DNA of 64,000 nt from Streptomyces avidinii (GTDB taxonomy: Bacteria > Actinomycetota > Actinomycetes > Streptomycetales > Streptomycetaceae): positions 455,563 to 519,562 of the forward strand of contig NZ_BMVL01000001.1 in NCBI RefSeq assembly GCF_014650695.1, in the 5' to 3' direction. Position numbers and translations under genes: made by a program. Positions 9,716-16,284 of this stretch are shown here, in pieces. The notes beneath the pieces are model-generated. The model saw only the letters and a program-made list of their open reading frames with translations, was not told the origin of the DNA and made no database searches. Positions within the stretch are counted from its first letter, which is position 1, and every line of letters begins with the position of its first letter.

Positions 9716-9729
9716 TAGAACTCGTTACT
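9716..9729 (+). promoter_or_regulatory. Second AACnnGTT site near the P450 start
   Basis: TAGAACTCGTTACT lies about 50 bases before the P450 start. It carries the AACnnGTT core of the KstR motif but breaks the outer symmetry at the last position. It could be a weaker site for the same regulator. Confidence 0.4.
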
Positions 9730-9776
9730 ACCTTCAAGCCAACTTCTGATGGTCCGTCAGACTTTGGAGTTGCCCG

Positions 9777-11021
9777 ATGTCCTGCCCCGCACTGCCCGAA
9801 GGCTTCGACGCCACCGATCCAGACCTGCTCCAAAGCCGCGTCCCCTTCCCGGAGTTCGCGCAGCTGCGGCAGACCGCACCCGTGTGGTGGTGCCCGCAGC
9901 GGCGGGGCATCACCGGCTTCGACGACGAGGGCTACTGGGCCGTGACCCGGCACGCGGACGTCAAGTACGTCTCCACGCACCCGGAACTGTTCTCCTCGAC
10001 GACCAACACCGCGATCATCCGCTTCAACGAACACATCGCGCGTGATGCGATAGATGCCCAGCGCCTGATCATGTTGAACATGGATCCGCCGGAACACACG
10101 CGTGTACGGCAGATCGTGCAGCGCGGCTTCACCCCGCGGGCCATCCGCGGCCTGGAAGAGGCCCTGCGGGACCGCGCCCGGAAGATCGTCGAGGAGGCCG
10201 CGGCCACGGCGGCCGACGGCAGCTTCGACTTCGTCACGCAGGTGGCGTGCGAGCTCCCGCTGCAGGCCATCGCCGAACTGATCGGCGTACCGCAGAAGGA
10301 CCGCACCAAGATCTTCGACTGGTCGAACAAGATGATCGCCTACGACGACCCGGAGTACGCGATCACCGAGGAGGTCGGCTCCAACGCGGCGATGGAGCTC
10401 ATCGGCTACGCGATGAACCTCTCCGCCCAGCGCAAGGAATGTCCGGCCAAGGACATCGTCACCCAGCTGGTGGCGGCCGAGGGCCAGGGCAACCTCGGCT
10501 CCGACGAGTTCGGCTTCTTCGTACTGCTGCTGGCGGTCGCGGGCAACGAGACCACGCGCAACGCCATCAGCCACGGCATGCACGCCTTCCTCACCCACCC
10601 CGAGCAGTGGGAGCTCTACAAGGCGACCCGGCCGTCGACGGCCGCGGAGGAGATCGTGCGCTGGGCCACCCCGGTGGTGTCCTTCCAGCGCACCGCCACC
10701 CAGGACACCGAACTGAGCGGCCAGAAGATCAAGGCGGGCGACCGGGTGGGGATGTTCTACTCCTCCGCCAACCACGACCCCGAGGTCTTCACGAACCCGG
10801 ACGTCTTCGACATCACCCGCGACCCCAACCCCCACCTGGGCTTCGGCGGCGGCGGCCCGCACTTCTGCCTGGGCAAGTCCCTGGCGGTCATGGAGATCGA
10901 CCTGATCTTCAACGCCCTGGCCGACACCCTCCCCGACCTCCGCCTGACCACGGACCCCCCTCGCCGCCTCCGCGCAGCCTGGCTCAACGGCATCAAGGAA
11001 CTCCGCGTAACCCACCCCTGA
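9777..11021 (+). CDS. Cytochrome P450, CYP125/CYP124-like
   Basis: The 414-residue P450 has the I-helix motif AGNETTRNAISHGM (about residues 257-270), the ExxR motif EEIVRW, and the heme loop FGGGGPHFCLG with Cys364 as iron ligand. The I-helix and heme loop resemble CYP125/124/142 enzymes, which oxidise the terminal methyl of cholesterol or methyl-branched chains. It needs ferredoxin partners, and none is adjacent. GGAG precedes the ATG. It is divergent from the thiolase and shares its operator region. Confidence 0.9.
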   Translation: MSCPALPEGFDATDPDLLQSRVPFPEFAQLRQTAPVWWCPQRRGITGFDDEGYWAVTRHADVKYVSTHPELFSSTTNTAIIRFNEHIARDAIDAQRLIMLNMDPPEHTRVRQIVQRGFTPRAIRGLEEALRDRARKIVEEAAATAADGSFDFVTQVACELPLQAIAELIGVPQKDRTKIFDWSNKMIAYDDPEYAITEEVGSNAAMELIGYAMNLSAQRKECPAKDIVTQLVAAEGQGNLGSDEFGFFVLLLAVAGNETTRNAISHGMHAFLTHPEQWELYKATRPSTAAEEIVRWATPVVSFQRTATQDTELSGQKIKAGDRVGMFYSSANHDPEVFTNPDVFDITRDPNPHLGFGGGGPHFCLGKSLAVMEIDLIFNALADTLPDLRLTTDPPRRLRAAWLNGIKELRVTHP

Positions 11022-11049
11022 CCCCCACTCCCCCAGCCCACCGCCCCGA

Positions 11050-11306
11050 GCCCCGCCGACGCTTGAGGCACGGGGCCCGGGGCAGCACCCCGGATCCTCC
11101 AGCCCCACCAGCACCCCACCCAGCCCCGCCGGCACCCCACCCAGCCCCGCCGGCGCTTGAGGCGCGGGGTCCGGGGCGGCGCCCCGAATCTTTCAGCCCC
11201 GCCGGCGCTTGAGGCGCGGGTCCGGGCAGCGCCGCGGATCTTTCAGCCTCGCCGGCGTTTGAGGCGCGGGGTCCGGGGCGGCGCCCCGGCAACGGCGCCG
11301 CACCCG
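11050..11306. repeat. Cluster of dispersed GC-rich repeats (four to five copies)
   Basis: The gap after the P450 gene holds tandem, slightly diverged copies of one unit. Its core reads cccgccggcgcttgaggcgc and is followed by a ggtccggggcggcgcccc arm that can fold on itself. Cores sit near 11054, 11140, 11198 and 11250, with shorter relics between. The last copy ends in aacggcgccgca, as does the last copy of the 15-kb cluster. No gene is supported here. Confidence 0.88.
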
Positions 11307-11360
11307 TCCGAGTGGCGCCCCGCCCCGAACGGAGAAATCCTGGCAAGCAGCGGCGATCCA

Positions 11361-11405
11361 GCCGAAGGGGCGCCGGGGCAATCCACGCCCCGGCGCCCCT
11401 TCGGC
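11361..11405. terminator. Strong 19-bp hairpin
   Basis: A perfect 19-bp stem (11361-11379 with 11387-11405; CCGAAGGGGCGCC... pairing) encloses the 7-base loop aatccac. No T-run follows on either strand. Its position fits transcription termination for the P450 gene and for leftward transcription of the broken gene at 11690. Confidence 0.8.
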
Positions 11406-11439
11406 CGCCGGCCTCCGGCCACCGGCCACCCGTCAAGCC

Positions 11440-11690
11440 ACCCGCCGCGCGACCCGCCCGCCCGCCCGCCACCACGCTCAGCGTCCACAGGCTGGGGAGG
11501 GCCAGCAGCAGGGCCAGCACCAGCAGCAGCCCGGTGGCGAGCCGGCCGTCCACGGCCGCCCCCACCCGCTGCGACCACCAAGCGGAATGGTGGCCGCGAG
11601 GACGAAGTGGGACACGACGAGCGCGGCCGGCGCCCCTCCCCCGAACAGGATCCGCTTGCGCCCGTCGGATCCGGCCGGCTCTGCGCTCAT
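11440..11690 (-). pseudogene. Small two-helix membrane protein, frameshifted
   Basis: Reading leftward from an ATG at 11690, frame A gives MSAEPAGSDGRKRILFGG and a first hydrophobic helix (APAALVVSHFVLAATIPLGG). It then decays into Cys/Trp-rich nonsense and stops. A second frame picks up at about 11572 with VGAAVDGRLATGLLLVLALL, a convincing second helix. One lost base near 11575 would join the two. It is either a true frameshift or an assembly error in GC-rich DNA. The original C-terminus cannot be placed, because the second frame runs on into the repeats. Confidence 0.45.
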
Positions 11691-11763
11691 GGTCCGATGC
11701 CAGCACCGGGTCGGGAGCGGCGCCTGCGGGCACCGCGGCGAGACCGCGTACCCGCCACCCCGC

Positions 11764-13830
11764 CTACGAGTTCCGCGCGGACACCCCCACCTTCCGCTCC
11801 CCCTCGTTCGACCCACTCGACCCACTCGACCCGTTCGACCCCTCGCCCGGCTCCTCCCCGCCCCTGCGCTGTGCGGGCAGGTTCAGCTGGAGCCCCCGCG
11901 GCCCGGACAGCACGTACACGAGCCCGAAGCCGGCGGTCACGACGACGGCGCCGCCCACCGCGTCCAGCACCCAGTGGTTGGCGGTGGCCACGATCGCGCA
12001 CACCGTGATCAGCGGGTGCAGCACGCCGAGCAGCTTCTGCCAGCCCTTGGGCGCCAGCACCACGATCACGATCCCGCACCACAGCGACCAGCCGAAGTGC
12101 AGCGAGGGCATCGCCGCGTACTGGTTGGAGATCGCGGTCATGGCCCCGTACGAGGGGTTGGCCAGGTCCTGCGGCCCGTGCACGGTGTCGATGAAGTCGA
12201 GACCGGGCATCAGGCGCGGCGGCGCGAGCGGGTAGAGCCAGAAGCCGACGAGGGCGAGGACGGTGGCCAGGCCCAGGGAGGCGCGGGCCCAGCGGTAGTC
12301 GCCGGGACGGCGCCAGTACAGGACCGCCAGGATCGTCAGCGGGACCACGAAGTGGAAGGAGGTGTAGTAGAAGTTGAAGAACGCCTCCATCCAGGGCGTG
12401 CCCACCACGGCGTGGTTCACGGCGTGCTCGATGTCGATGCCGAGCGCCTTCTCCATCGCGTGGATCTGGCTGCCGTTGCCCTCGGCGAGGCTGCGGCTGG
12501 TGGGTGCGGCGGCCCGGATGTGCGAGTAGAGCGAGTAGCCCACCCGTATCAGCAGGAGCTCCAGCAGCAGGTTCGGGCGGGACAGCACGCGCCGCCAGAA
12601 CGGCAGCAGCGGCACCCGCGCCCAGCGGGCCGCCGCAGGCCGCCCGTAGTCGGTCGGAACGGGCTCGCGCCAGTACGGCGAGGAGCGCGGCAGAAACGGT
12701 ACCGCGCAGGCCGCGGCCACGGCGGCGAGCAGCAGCACGTTGTCGCGTACGGGGGCCAGCGCGGCCAGGTTCGGCAGCAGCACCGCACTCGGCAGGGTCA
12801 TGGCGAGGACCACGGCCACCGGCCACACGGGGCGGTCGGCGGCCCGCTTGCCCACCTTGCCGGCGACGGCGAGCAGCACCCACAGCAACTGGTGGCGCCA
12901 GCCGGCCGGGGACACGGCGACGGCCACGCAGCCGGTGACGGCGACGGCGAGCAGCAGCTGGCCGTCGCGGGCGTAGCGGACCGCGCGGCGCAGGCCGAAC
13001 CAGATGATGGCGCCCGCGAGGGCGGCGTAGAGCAGGATTTCGAGCGGCCCGGTCAGGCCGAGACGCAGCAGCGCGCCGTGCACGGACTGGTTGGCGAGGC
13101 CGTCGGGGGCGCCGCCGAGGCCGGTACCGGCCAGGTGCTGCACCCAGTACGTCCAGGAGTCGCGCGGCATGGCCGCCCAGGACAGCGCGGTGGCTCCGGC
13201 GAAGGTCACGGCTGCGGTGTGCGCGGTGGGACGGCGTCCGGTCAGCCACAGCAGCGGGGCGAAGAGCAGGAGCGCCGGCTGGAGCGCGGCGGCGAGGCCG
13301 ACGAGGAAGCCCGCGGGCCGGTCTCCGGGCACGCGGAAGACGGCCAGCAGCACCAGAAGGACGGGCAGGACGGCGGTCTGGCCGGGCGATGCGGCCTCGC
13401 GGACGGGAATCGAGACCATCATCAGGGCCGTGAGGACGGGCGCGGCAAGCAGCGCGGTGCGCCGCGGCACCGGGTCGGGCAGGCCGCGCGCGGCGACGAG
13501 CCCGATGGCGGCGACGCACAGCAGCGTCATGCAGGTCCAGGCGATCTCCAGCGACGGGGCGGCAAGGCCGACCAGGGGCTTGAGGACCAGCCCGGCGAAG
13601 GGCGTGCCGGAGAACTGGCCGGTATCGTAGACCGATCCGGGCAGGCTGCCGGGGAGGTGGAAGCCGCTCAGCCACTCCCCGGGTGGCACGCGCAGCACGG
13701 CGGCGGCCTGTCTGACGGCGAGGGCGCCCGCCAGAGCCCACAGGAGGAGACGTGCCGCCCCGAGCCTGCTGTTGTCGCCTATGACTCCGGCATGTCCGTT
13801 CGCACCGCTGTGCTCTGCCGCGTTAGCCAC
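11764..13830 (-). CDS. Bifunctional GT87-like glycosyltransferase / PAP2 phosphatase membrane protein
   Basis: The 688-residue protein joins two membrane modules. The first ~400 residues are a many-helix GT87/DUF2029-type mannosyltransferase domain, with PGEWLSGFHLPGSLPGSVYD and the loop ending QLLWVLLA. From about residue 430 a PAP2 domain follows, with PSLHFGW (C2 motif) and ANHWVLDAVGG (C3 His/Asp). Such proteins are expected to act on polyprenyl-linked or phosphatidylinositol sugars at the membrane. The tail is a Gly/Ser/Asn repeat (SSGSSGSNEG) from tandem gac-cca-ctc DNA. It is a known actinobacterial fusion; the exact substrate is unknown. Confidence 0.82.
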   Translation of the reverse strand: MANAAEHSGANGHAGVIGDNSRLGAARLLLWALAGALAVRQAAAVLRVPPGEWLSGFHLPGSLPGSVYDTGQFSGTPFAGLVLKPLVGLAAPSLEIAWTCMTLLCVAAIGLVAARGLPDPVPRRTALLAAPVLTALMMVSIPVREAASPGQTAVLPVLLVLLAVFRVPGDRPAGFLVGLAAALQPALLLFAPLLWLTGRRPTAHTAAVTFAGATALSWAAMPRDSWTYWVQHLAGTGLGGAPDGLANQSVHGALLRLGLTGPLEILLYAALAGAIIWFGLRRAVRYARDGQLLLAVAVTGCVAVAVSPAGWRHQLLWVLLAVAGKVGKRAADRPVWPVAVVLAMTLPSAVLLPNLAALAPVRDNVLLLAAVAAACAVPFLPRSSPYWREPVPTDYGRPAAARWARVPLLPFWRRVLSRPNLLLELLLIRVGYSLYSHIRAAAPTSRSLAEGNGSQIHAMEKALGIDIEHAVNHAVVGTPWMEAFFNFYYTSFHFVVPLTILAVLYWRRPGDYRWARASLGLATVLALVGFWLYPLAPPRLMPGLDFIDTVHGPQDLANPSYGAMTAISNQYAAMPSLHFGWSLWCGIVIVVLAPKGWQKLLGVLHPLITVCAIVATANHWVLDAVGGAVVVTAGFGLVYVLSGPRGLQLNLPAQRRGGEEPGEGSNGSSGSSGSNEGERKVGVSARNS

Positions 13831-14125
13831 GCCTCGCCGGCCTCCCGCCCTGTTGACCGCAACCCTGACTTTGCCTGGCTGCCGCGCTCCATTACCCGCA
13901 AGACGATATCTCCCGCGGGATACCTCGGACGGCCCTCACGGACATCGAGAAGATCAACCGGGCCGCCGGCGCAGGGCAGATGGGGTCTGACCTGCGGGCG
14001 CCCGTCCGGGGAAGCGACCCGACTGCTGCGGGGTACTCGGAGGGTGCTCGGGGGTGCTCAGGGTGCGGACACCGCACTTCCTGGCGAAGCTGAACGTGAC
14101 ACGTATTCCGTGGAGAGGACGGCTC
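13831..14125. other. Intergenic region between divergent genes
   Basis: No gene is seen in this 295-base gap. It should hold the promoters of the leftward GT87-PAP2 gene and the rightward small antitoxin-like gene. A near-palindrome tatctcccgcgggata (13907-13922) shares the 10-mer atctcccgcg with the perfect palindrome at 15670-15687. Confidence 0.5.
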
Positions 14126-14329
14126 ATGTCCATGCTTGACAAGCTCAAAGGCCTGATCAAGGGACACCCTGACCAGGCCCGCCAAGGCGTCGAGAAGGCC
14201 GGAGACGCCTTCGACGCGAAGACCGGCAACAAGTACCAGAGCCAGGTCGACACGGCGCAGCAGAAGCTGAACGAACAGATCGGCAACCAGCCGCCCACCT
14301 CCGGGGAGGGGCGTCCGCCCCAGCAGTGA
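14126..14329 (+). CDS. Rv0909/MT0933-type antitoxin-like small protein
   Basis: This is a 67-residue basic, helical protein (MSMLDKLKGLIKGHPDQARQ...) with the spacing of the MT0933 antitoxin family: an N-terminal amphipathic helix, then GVEKAGDAFDAKTGNKYQ and a proline-rich tail. GAGAGGA precedes the ATG at 14126. No toxin gene is next to it. In Streptomyces these proteins are often solitary and may be general stress or CsbD-like factors rather than true antitoxins. Confidence 0.72.
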   Translation: MSMLDKLKGLIKGHPDQARQGVEKAGDAFDAKTGNKYQSQVDTAQQKLNEQIGNQPPTSGEGRPPQQ

Positions 14330-14357
14330 CCACGCGGGCACTGACCACGCCGTGGCC

Positions 14358-14390
14358 GAGTCCCGGCGGTCCGAGTGACCGCCGGGACTC
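14358..14390 (+). terminator. Perfect 14-bp terminator hairpin
   Basis: GAGTCCCGGCGGTC (14358-14371) pairs perfectly with 14377-14390 around the loop cgagt, 29 bases after the antitoxin-like stop. Confidence 0.85.
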
Positions 14391-14489
14391 CTGCGCGCCC
14401 GCGGGGACGCAGCAGCGGATGTAGGAGACTGCAGGCACGTCGTCGAGGCCGGGCGCACAGCCCGGCTTGCGTTTCATGAGAGGTGCCAC

Positions 14490-14822
14490 GTGCCGAGTGT
14501 TGTAAAGATCAACGTGCTGACGGTTCCCACCGAGCAGCGGGAGGTGCTGGAGCAGCGCTTCGCGTCCCGCGCCGGGGCGGTGGAGAGCTCGGACGGCTTC
14601 GAGTGGTTCGAGCTGCTGCGCCCGGTGGAGGGCACCGACCAGTACCTGGTCTACACGCGCTGGCGTTCGGAGCAGGACTTCCAGGCATGGATGGAGGGGC
14701 CGATGAAGGCCGCTCACCAGGGCGGCGGCCAGGGCGGCGGCGAGCGCCCGAAGCCCGCGGCGTCCGCCTCGACGGTGTGGTCGTTCGAGGTAGTACAGCA
14801 GGCGTCCCCGAAGAAGCCCTGA
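14490..14822 (+). CDS. Antibiotic biosynthesis monooxygenase (ABM) domain protein
   Basis: The 110-residue single-domain protein begins at a GTG with GAGAGG seven bases upstream. It shows the ABM ferredoxin-like fold: KINVLTVPTEQREVLEQRF, then GFEWFELLRPVEG, YLVYTRWRSEQDFQAWM, and a Gly-rich loop. Relatives include small oxygenases and IsdG/HmoB-type heme-degrading proteins. The WFELLRP segment and its isolated position suggest a stress or heme-related role, but the substrate is not readable. Confidence 0.8.
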   Translation: MPSVVKINVLTVPTEQREVLEQRFASRAGAVESSDGFEWFELLRPVEGTDQYLVYTRWRSEQDFQAWMEGPMKAAHQGGGQGGGERPKPAASASTVWSFEVVQQASPKKP

Positions 14823-15083
14823 CCTCCGGCAGCGTTCGAGGTGCGGGGCCCGGGCCGGAGCCCGGCTCTTCCAGCCCCGCCGGCGCTCGGAGCGCAGGCC
14901 CCGAGCCGGGAGCGCTCCTCCAGCCCCGCCGGCGTTTGAGGCGCGGAGCCCGGGCCGGGGTCCGCTCTTCCAGCCCCGCCGGCGTTCTAGCGCAGAGGAC
15001 CCGGGCCGAAGCCCCGCTCTTCCAGCCCCGCCGGCGTTTGAGGCGCGGGGTCCGGGGCAGCGCCCCGGCAACGGCGCCGCACG
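14823..15083. repeat. Cluster of dispersed GC-rich repeats (five copies)
   Basis: At least five diverged tandem copies of the same unit as at 11.05-11.31 kb fill the gap. The cores near 14828, 14876, 14925, 14978 and 15028 have the form cagccccgccggcgtttgag, each followed by a self-complementary gggtccgggg...cccc arm. No gene is supported between 14823 and 15177. Confidence 0.88.
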
Positions 15084-15177
15084 GCCCCGCCTGGCGGCAA
15101 CGACCGGTCGTCGGGGCCGGGCGCCGGGGGCCAAGCACCGGCGCAGGGCCAAGGGCGCGGGGCTAAGGCCGCACGGC

Positions 15178-15597
15178 TCAGCCCCCCGCACCCGGAAGGA
15201 CCGAGCCCCAGAAGATGTCTTCCTCGTCGATGTCCGCCGTGCACTGGTCGATGTCGGTGATCTTGTCGCCGATGATCGTGAAGAAGAGTCCCTGACGGAT
15301 CTCGATCCCGCGGTCACCGCGGTCGCCGCGCGCCGTGTGGAAACTCATCACGTGCCCCCGCCCGTCCGCCAGCACCGATTCCAGGTGGACCTGGAAGGTC
15401 CCGTTCGTCTCCTCGGAAAGGCGGCGGAAGAGGTCGAGGACGTTCTCCCGCCCCTTGTGGTGCCCGGACAGCGGGTTGCCGCCCGGCACGTGGTGGATGA
15501 CATCGGCCGTCAGCAGCGTGCTCATCGTCTCCATGTCGCCCTTGCCGAAGGCCTCGTAGCCGCGGCGGACCAGGGCACAGTCGGGGTGCTCTGACAT
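15178..15597 (-). CDS. NTF2-like (SnoaL-type) protein
   Basis: The 139-residue protein has the cone-shaped NTF2 fold pattern: VRRGYEAFGKGDMETMSTLL, then DVIHHVPGGNPLSGHHKGRE, LFRRLSEET, and a C-terminal strand set ending IDEEDIFWGS. SnoaL-like members are small cyclases, isomerases or binding proteins, and no catalytic set is diagnostic here. The ATG at 15597 has GGAGGG upstream on the minus strand. An ATG 48 bases earlier is less likely. It is divergent from the acetyltransferase gene, with a perfect palindrome between them. Confidence 0.78.
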   Translation of the reverse strand: MSEHPDCALVRRGYEAFGKGDMETMSTLLTADVIHHVPGGNPLSGHHKGRENVLDLFRRLSEETNGTFQVHLESVLADGRGHVMSFHTARGDRGDRGIEIRQGLFFTIIGDKITDIDQCTADIDEEDIFWGSVLPGAGG

Positions 15598-15669
15598 GGC
15601 GTTCCCACCCTCCGGGTACGCAGGAAATGTCCTTTTTCCTATCATCGGCCCGGCCCTGTGGATATTCCA

Positions 15670-15687
15670 CGCGGGAGATCTCCCGCG
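15670..15687. promoter_or_regulatory. Perfect 18-bp palindrome in a divergent promoter
   Basis: CGCGGGAGATCTCCCGCG is identical to its reverse complement. It lies 18 bases before the GNAT start and 73 bases from the NTF2-like start, which fits an operator or a transcript-start hairpin. Confidence 0.55.
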
Positions 15688-15704
15688 AACTCCACAATGA
15701 CGCC

Positions 15705-16250
15705 ATGACCACTCACAGCGAACACCCCACCCTCACCGCTCCCACCACCAAGCCCACCGCCGCTCCCGCCCTGTCGTGGACCGTGACCCCCGAGGCGTTC
15801 ACCACCCGGGACGCGACCGCCCTGCGCCGTGCGTACTACGCCGAGGTCGCCGGCCGGTACTGGAAACGGCAGGTCACCGAGGCCGAGATCGACCAAGGCC
15901 TGCTGGACTTCCCGGACGACGGGCTCGTCCCGCCGACGGGGCAGTTCGTCGTCGGCAGGCTGGGCGGCGAGCCCCTGGCATGCGGCGGCGTCCGGCTGCT
16001 CGACCCCGGCACCGCCGAGCTCACGAGGGTGTACGTGGACCGGCGCGCCCGCGGCACGGGCGGCGGGGCGGCTCTGCTGGAGGTCCTGGAGGCGGAGGCC
16101 CGTGCGCTGGGCGCCGTGCGGGTCCGGCTCGACACCCGATCGGATCTCGTGGAGGCCCGCGCGTTGTACGCGCGGCACGGGTACGCGGAAATACCCGCCT
16201 ACAACGACGGCCAGTACGCCCAGCACTGGTTCGAGAAGCCCCTGCCCTGA
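15705..16250 (+). CDS. GNAT family N-acetyltransferase
   Basis: The 181-residue protein starts at an ATG 18 bases after the palindrome. A Thr/Pro-rich lead precedes a full GNAT domain. The acetyl-CoA loop is VDRRARGTGGGAALLEVLEAEA (the Q/RxxGxG/A motif as RGTGGG), and the end is ARALYARHGYAEIPAYNDG. It transfers an acetyl group from acetyl-CoA to an amine. The last residues (YNDGQYAQHWFEKPL) resemble members that act on small molecules rather than ribosomal proteins. The substrate is unknown. Confidence 0.85.
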   Translation: MTTHSEHPTLTAPTTKPTAAPALSWTVTPEAFTTRDATALRRAYYAEVAGRYWKRQVTEAEIDQGLLDFPDDGLVPPTGQFVVGRLGGEPLACGGVRLLDPGTAELTRVYVDRRARGTGGGAALLEVLEAEARALGAVRVRLDTRSDLVEARALYARHGYAEIPAYNDGQYAQHWFEKPLP

Positions 16251-16284
16251 GCCCACGCGGCGGCCAGGCGGCCGCCACGCCGCG

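Noticed and set aside
11312-14139. Long rightward frames opposite the GT87-PAP2 gene
   Set aside because: They are shadows of high-GC third positions. The leftward gene has membrane helices, PAP2 motifs and sensible codon use; the shadows are Arg/Pro/Gly-rich.
14823-15083. CRISPR or coding region in the repeat cluster
   Set aside because: Units are diverged, tandem and self-complementary without unique spacers, and frames through them are Arg/Pro-rich and inconsistent.
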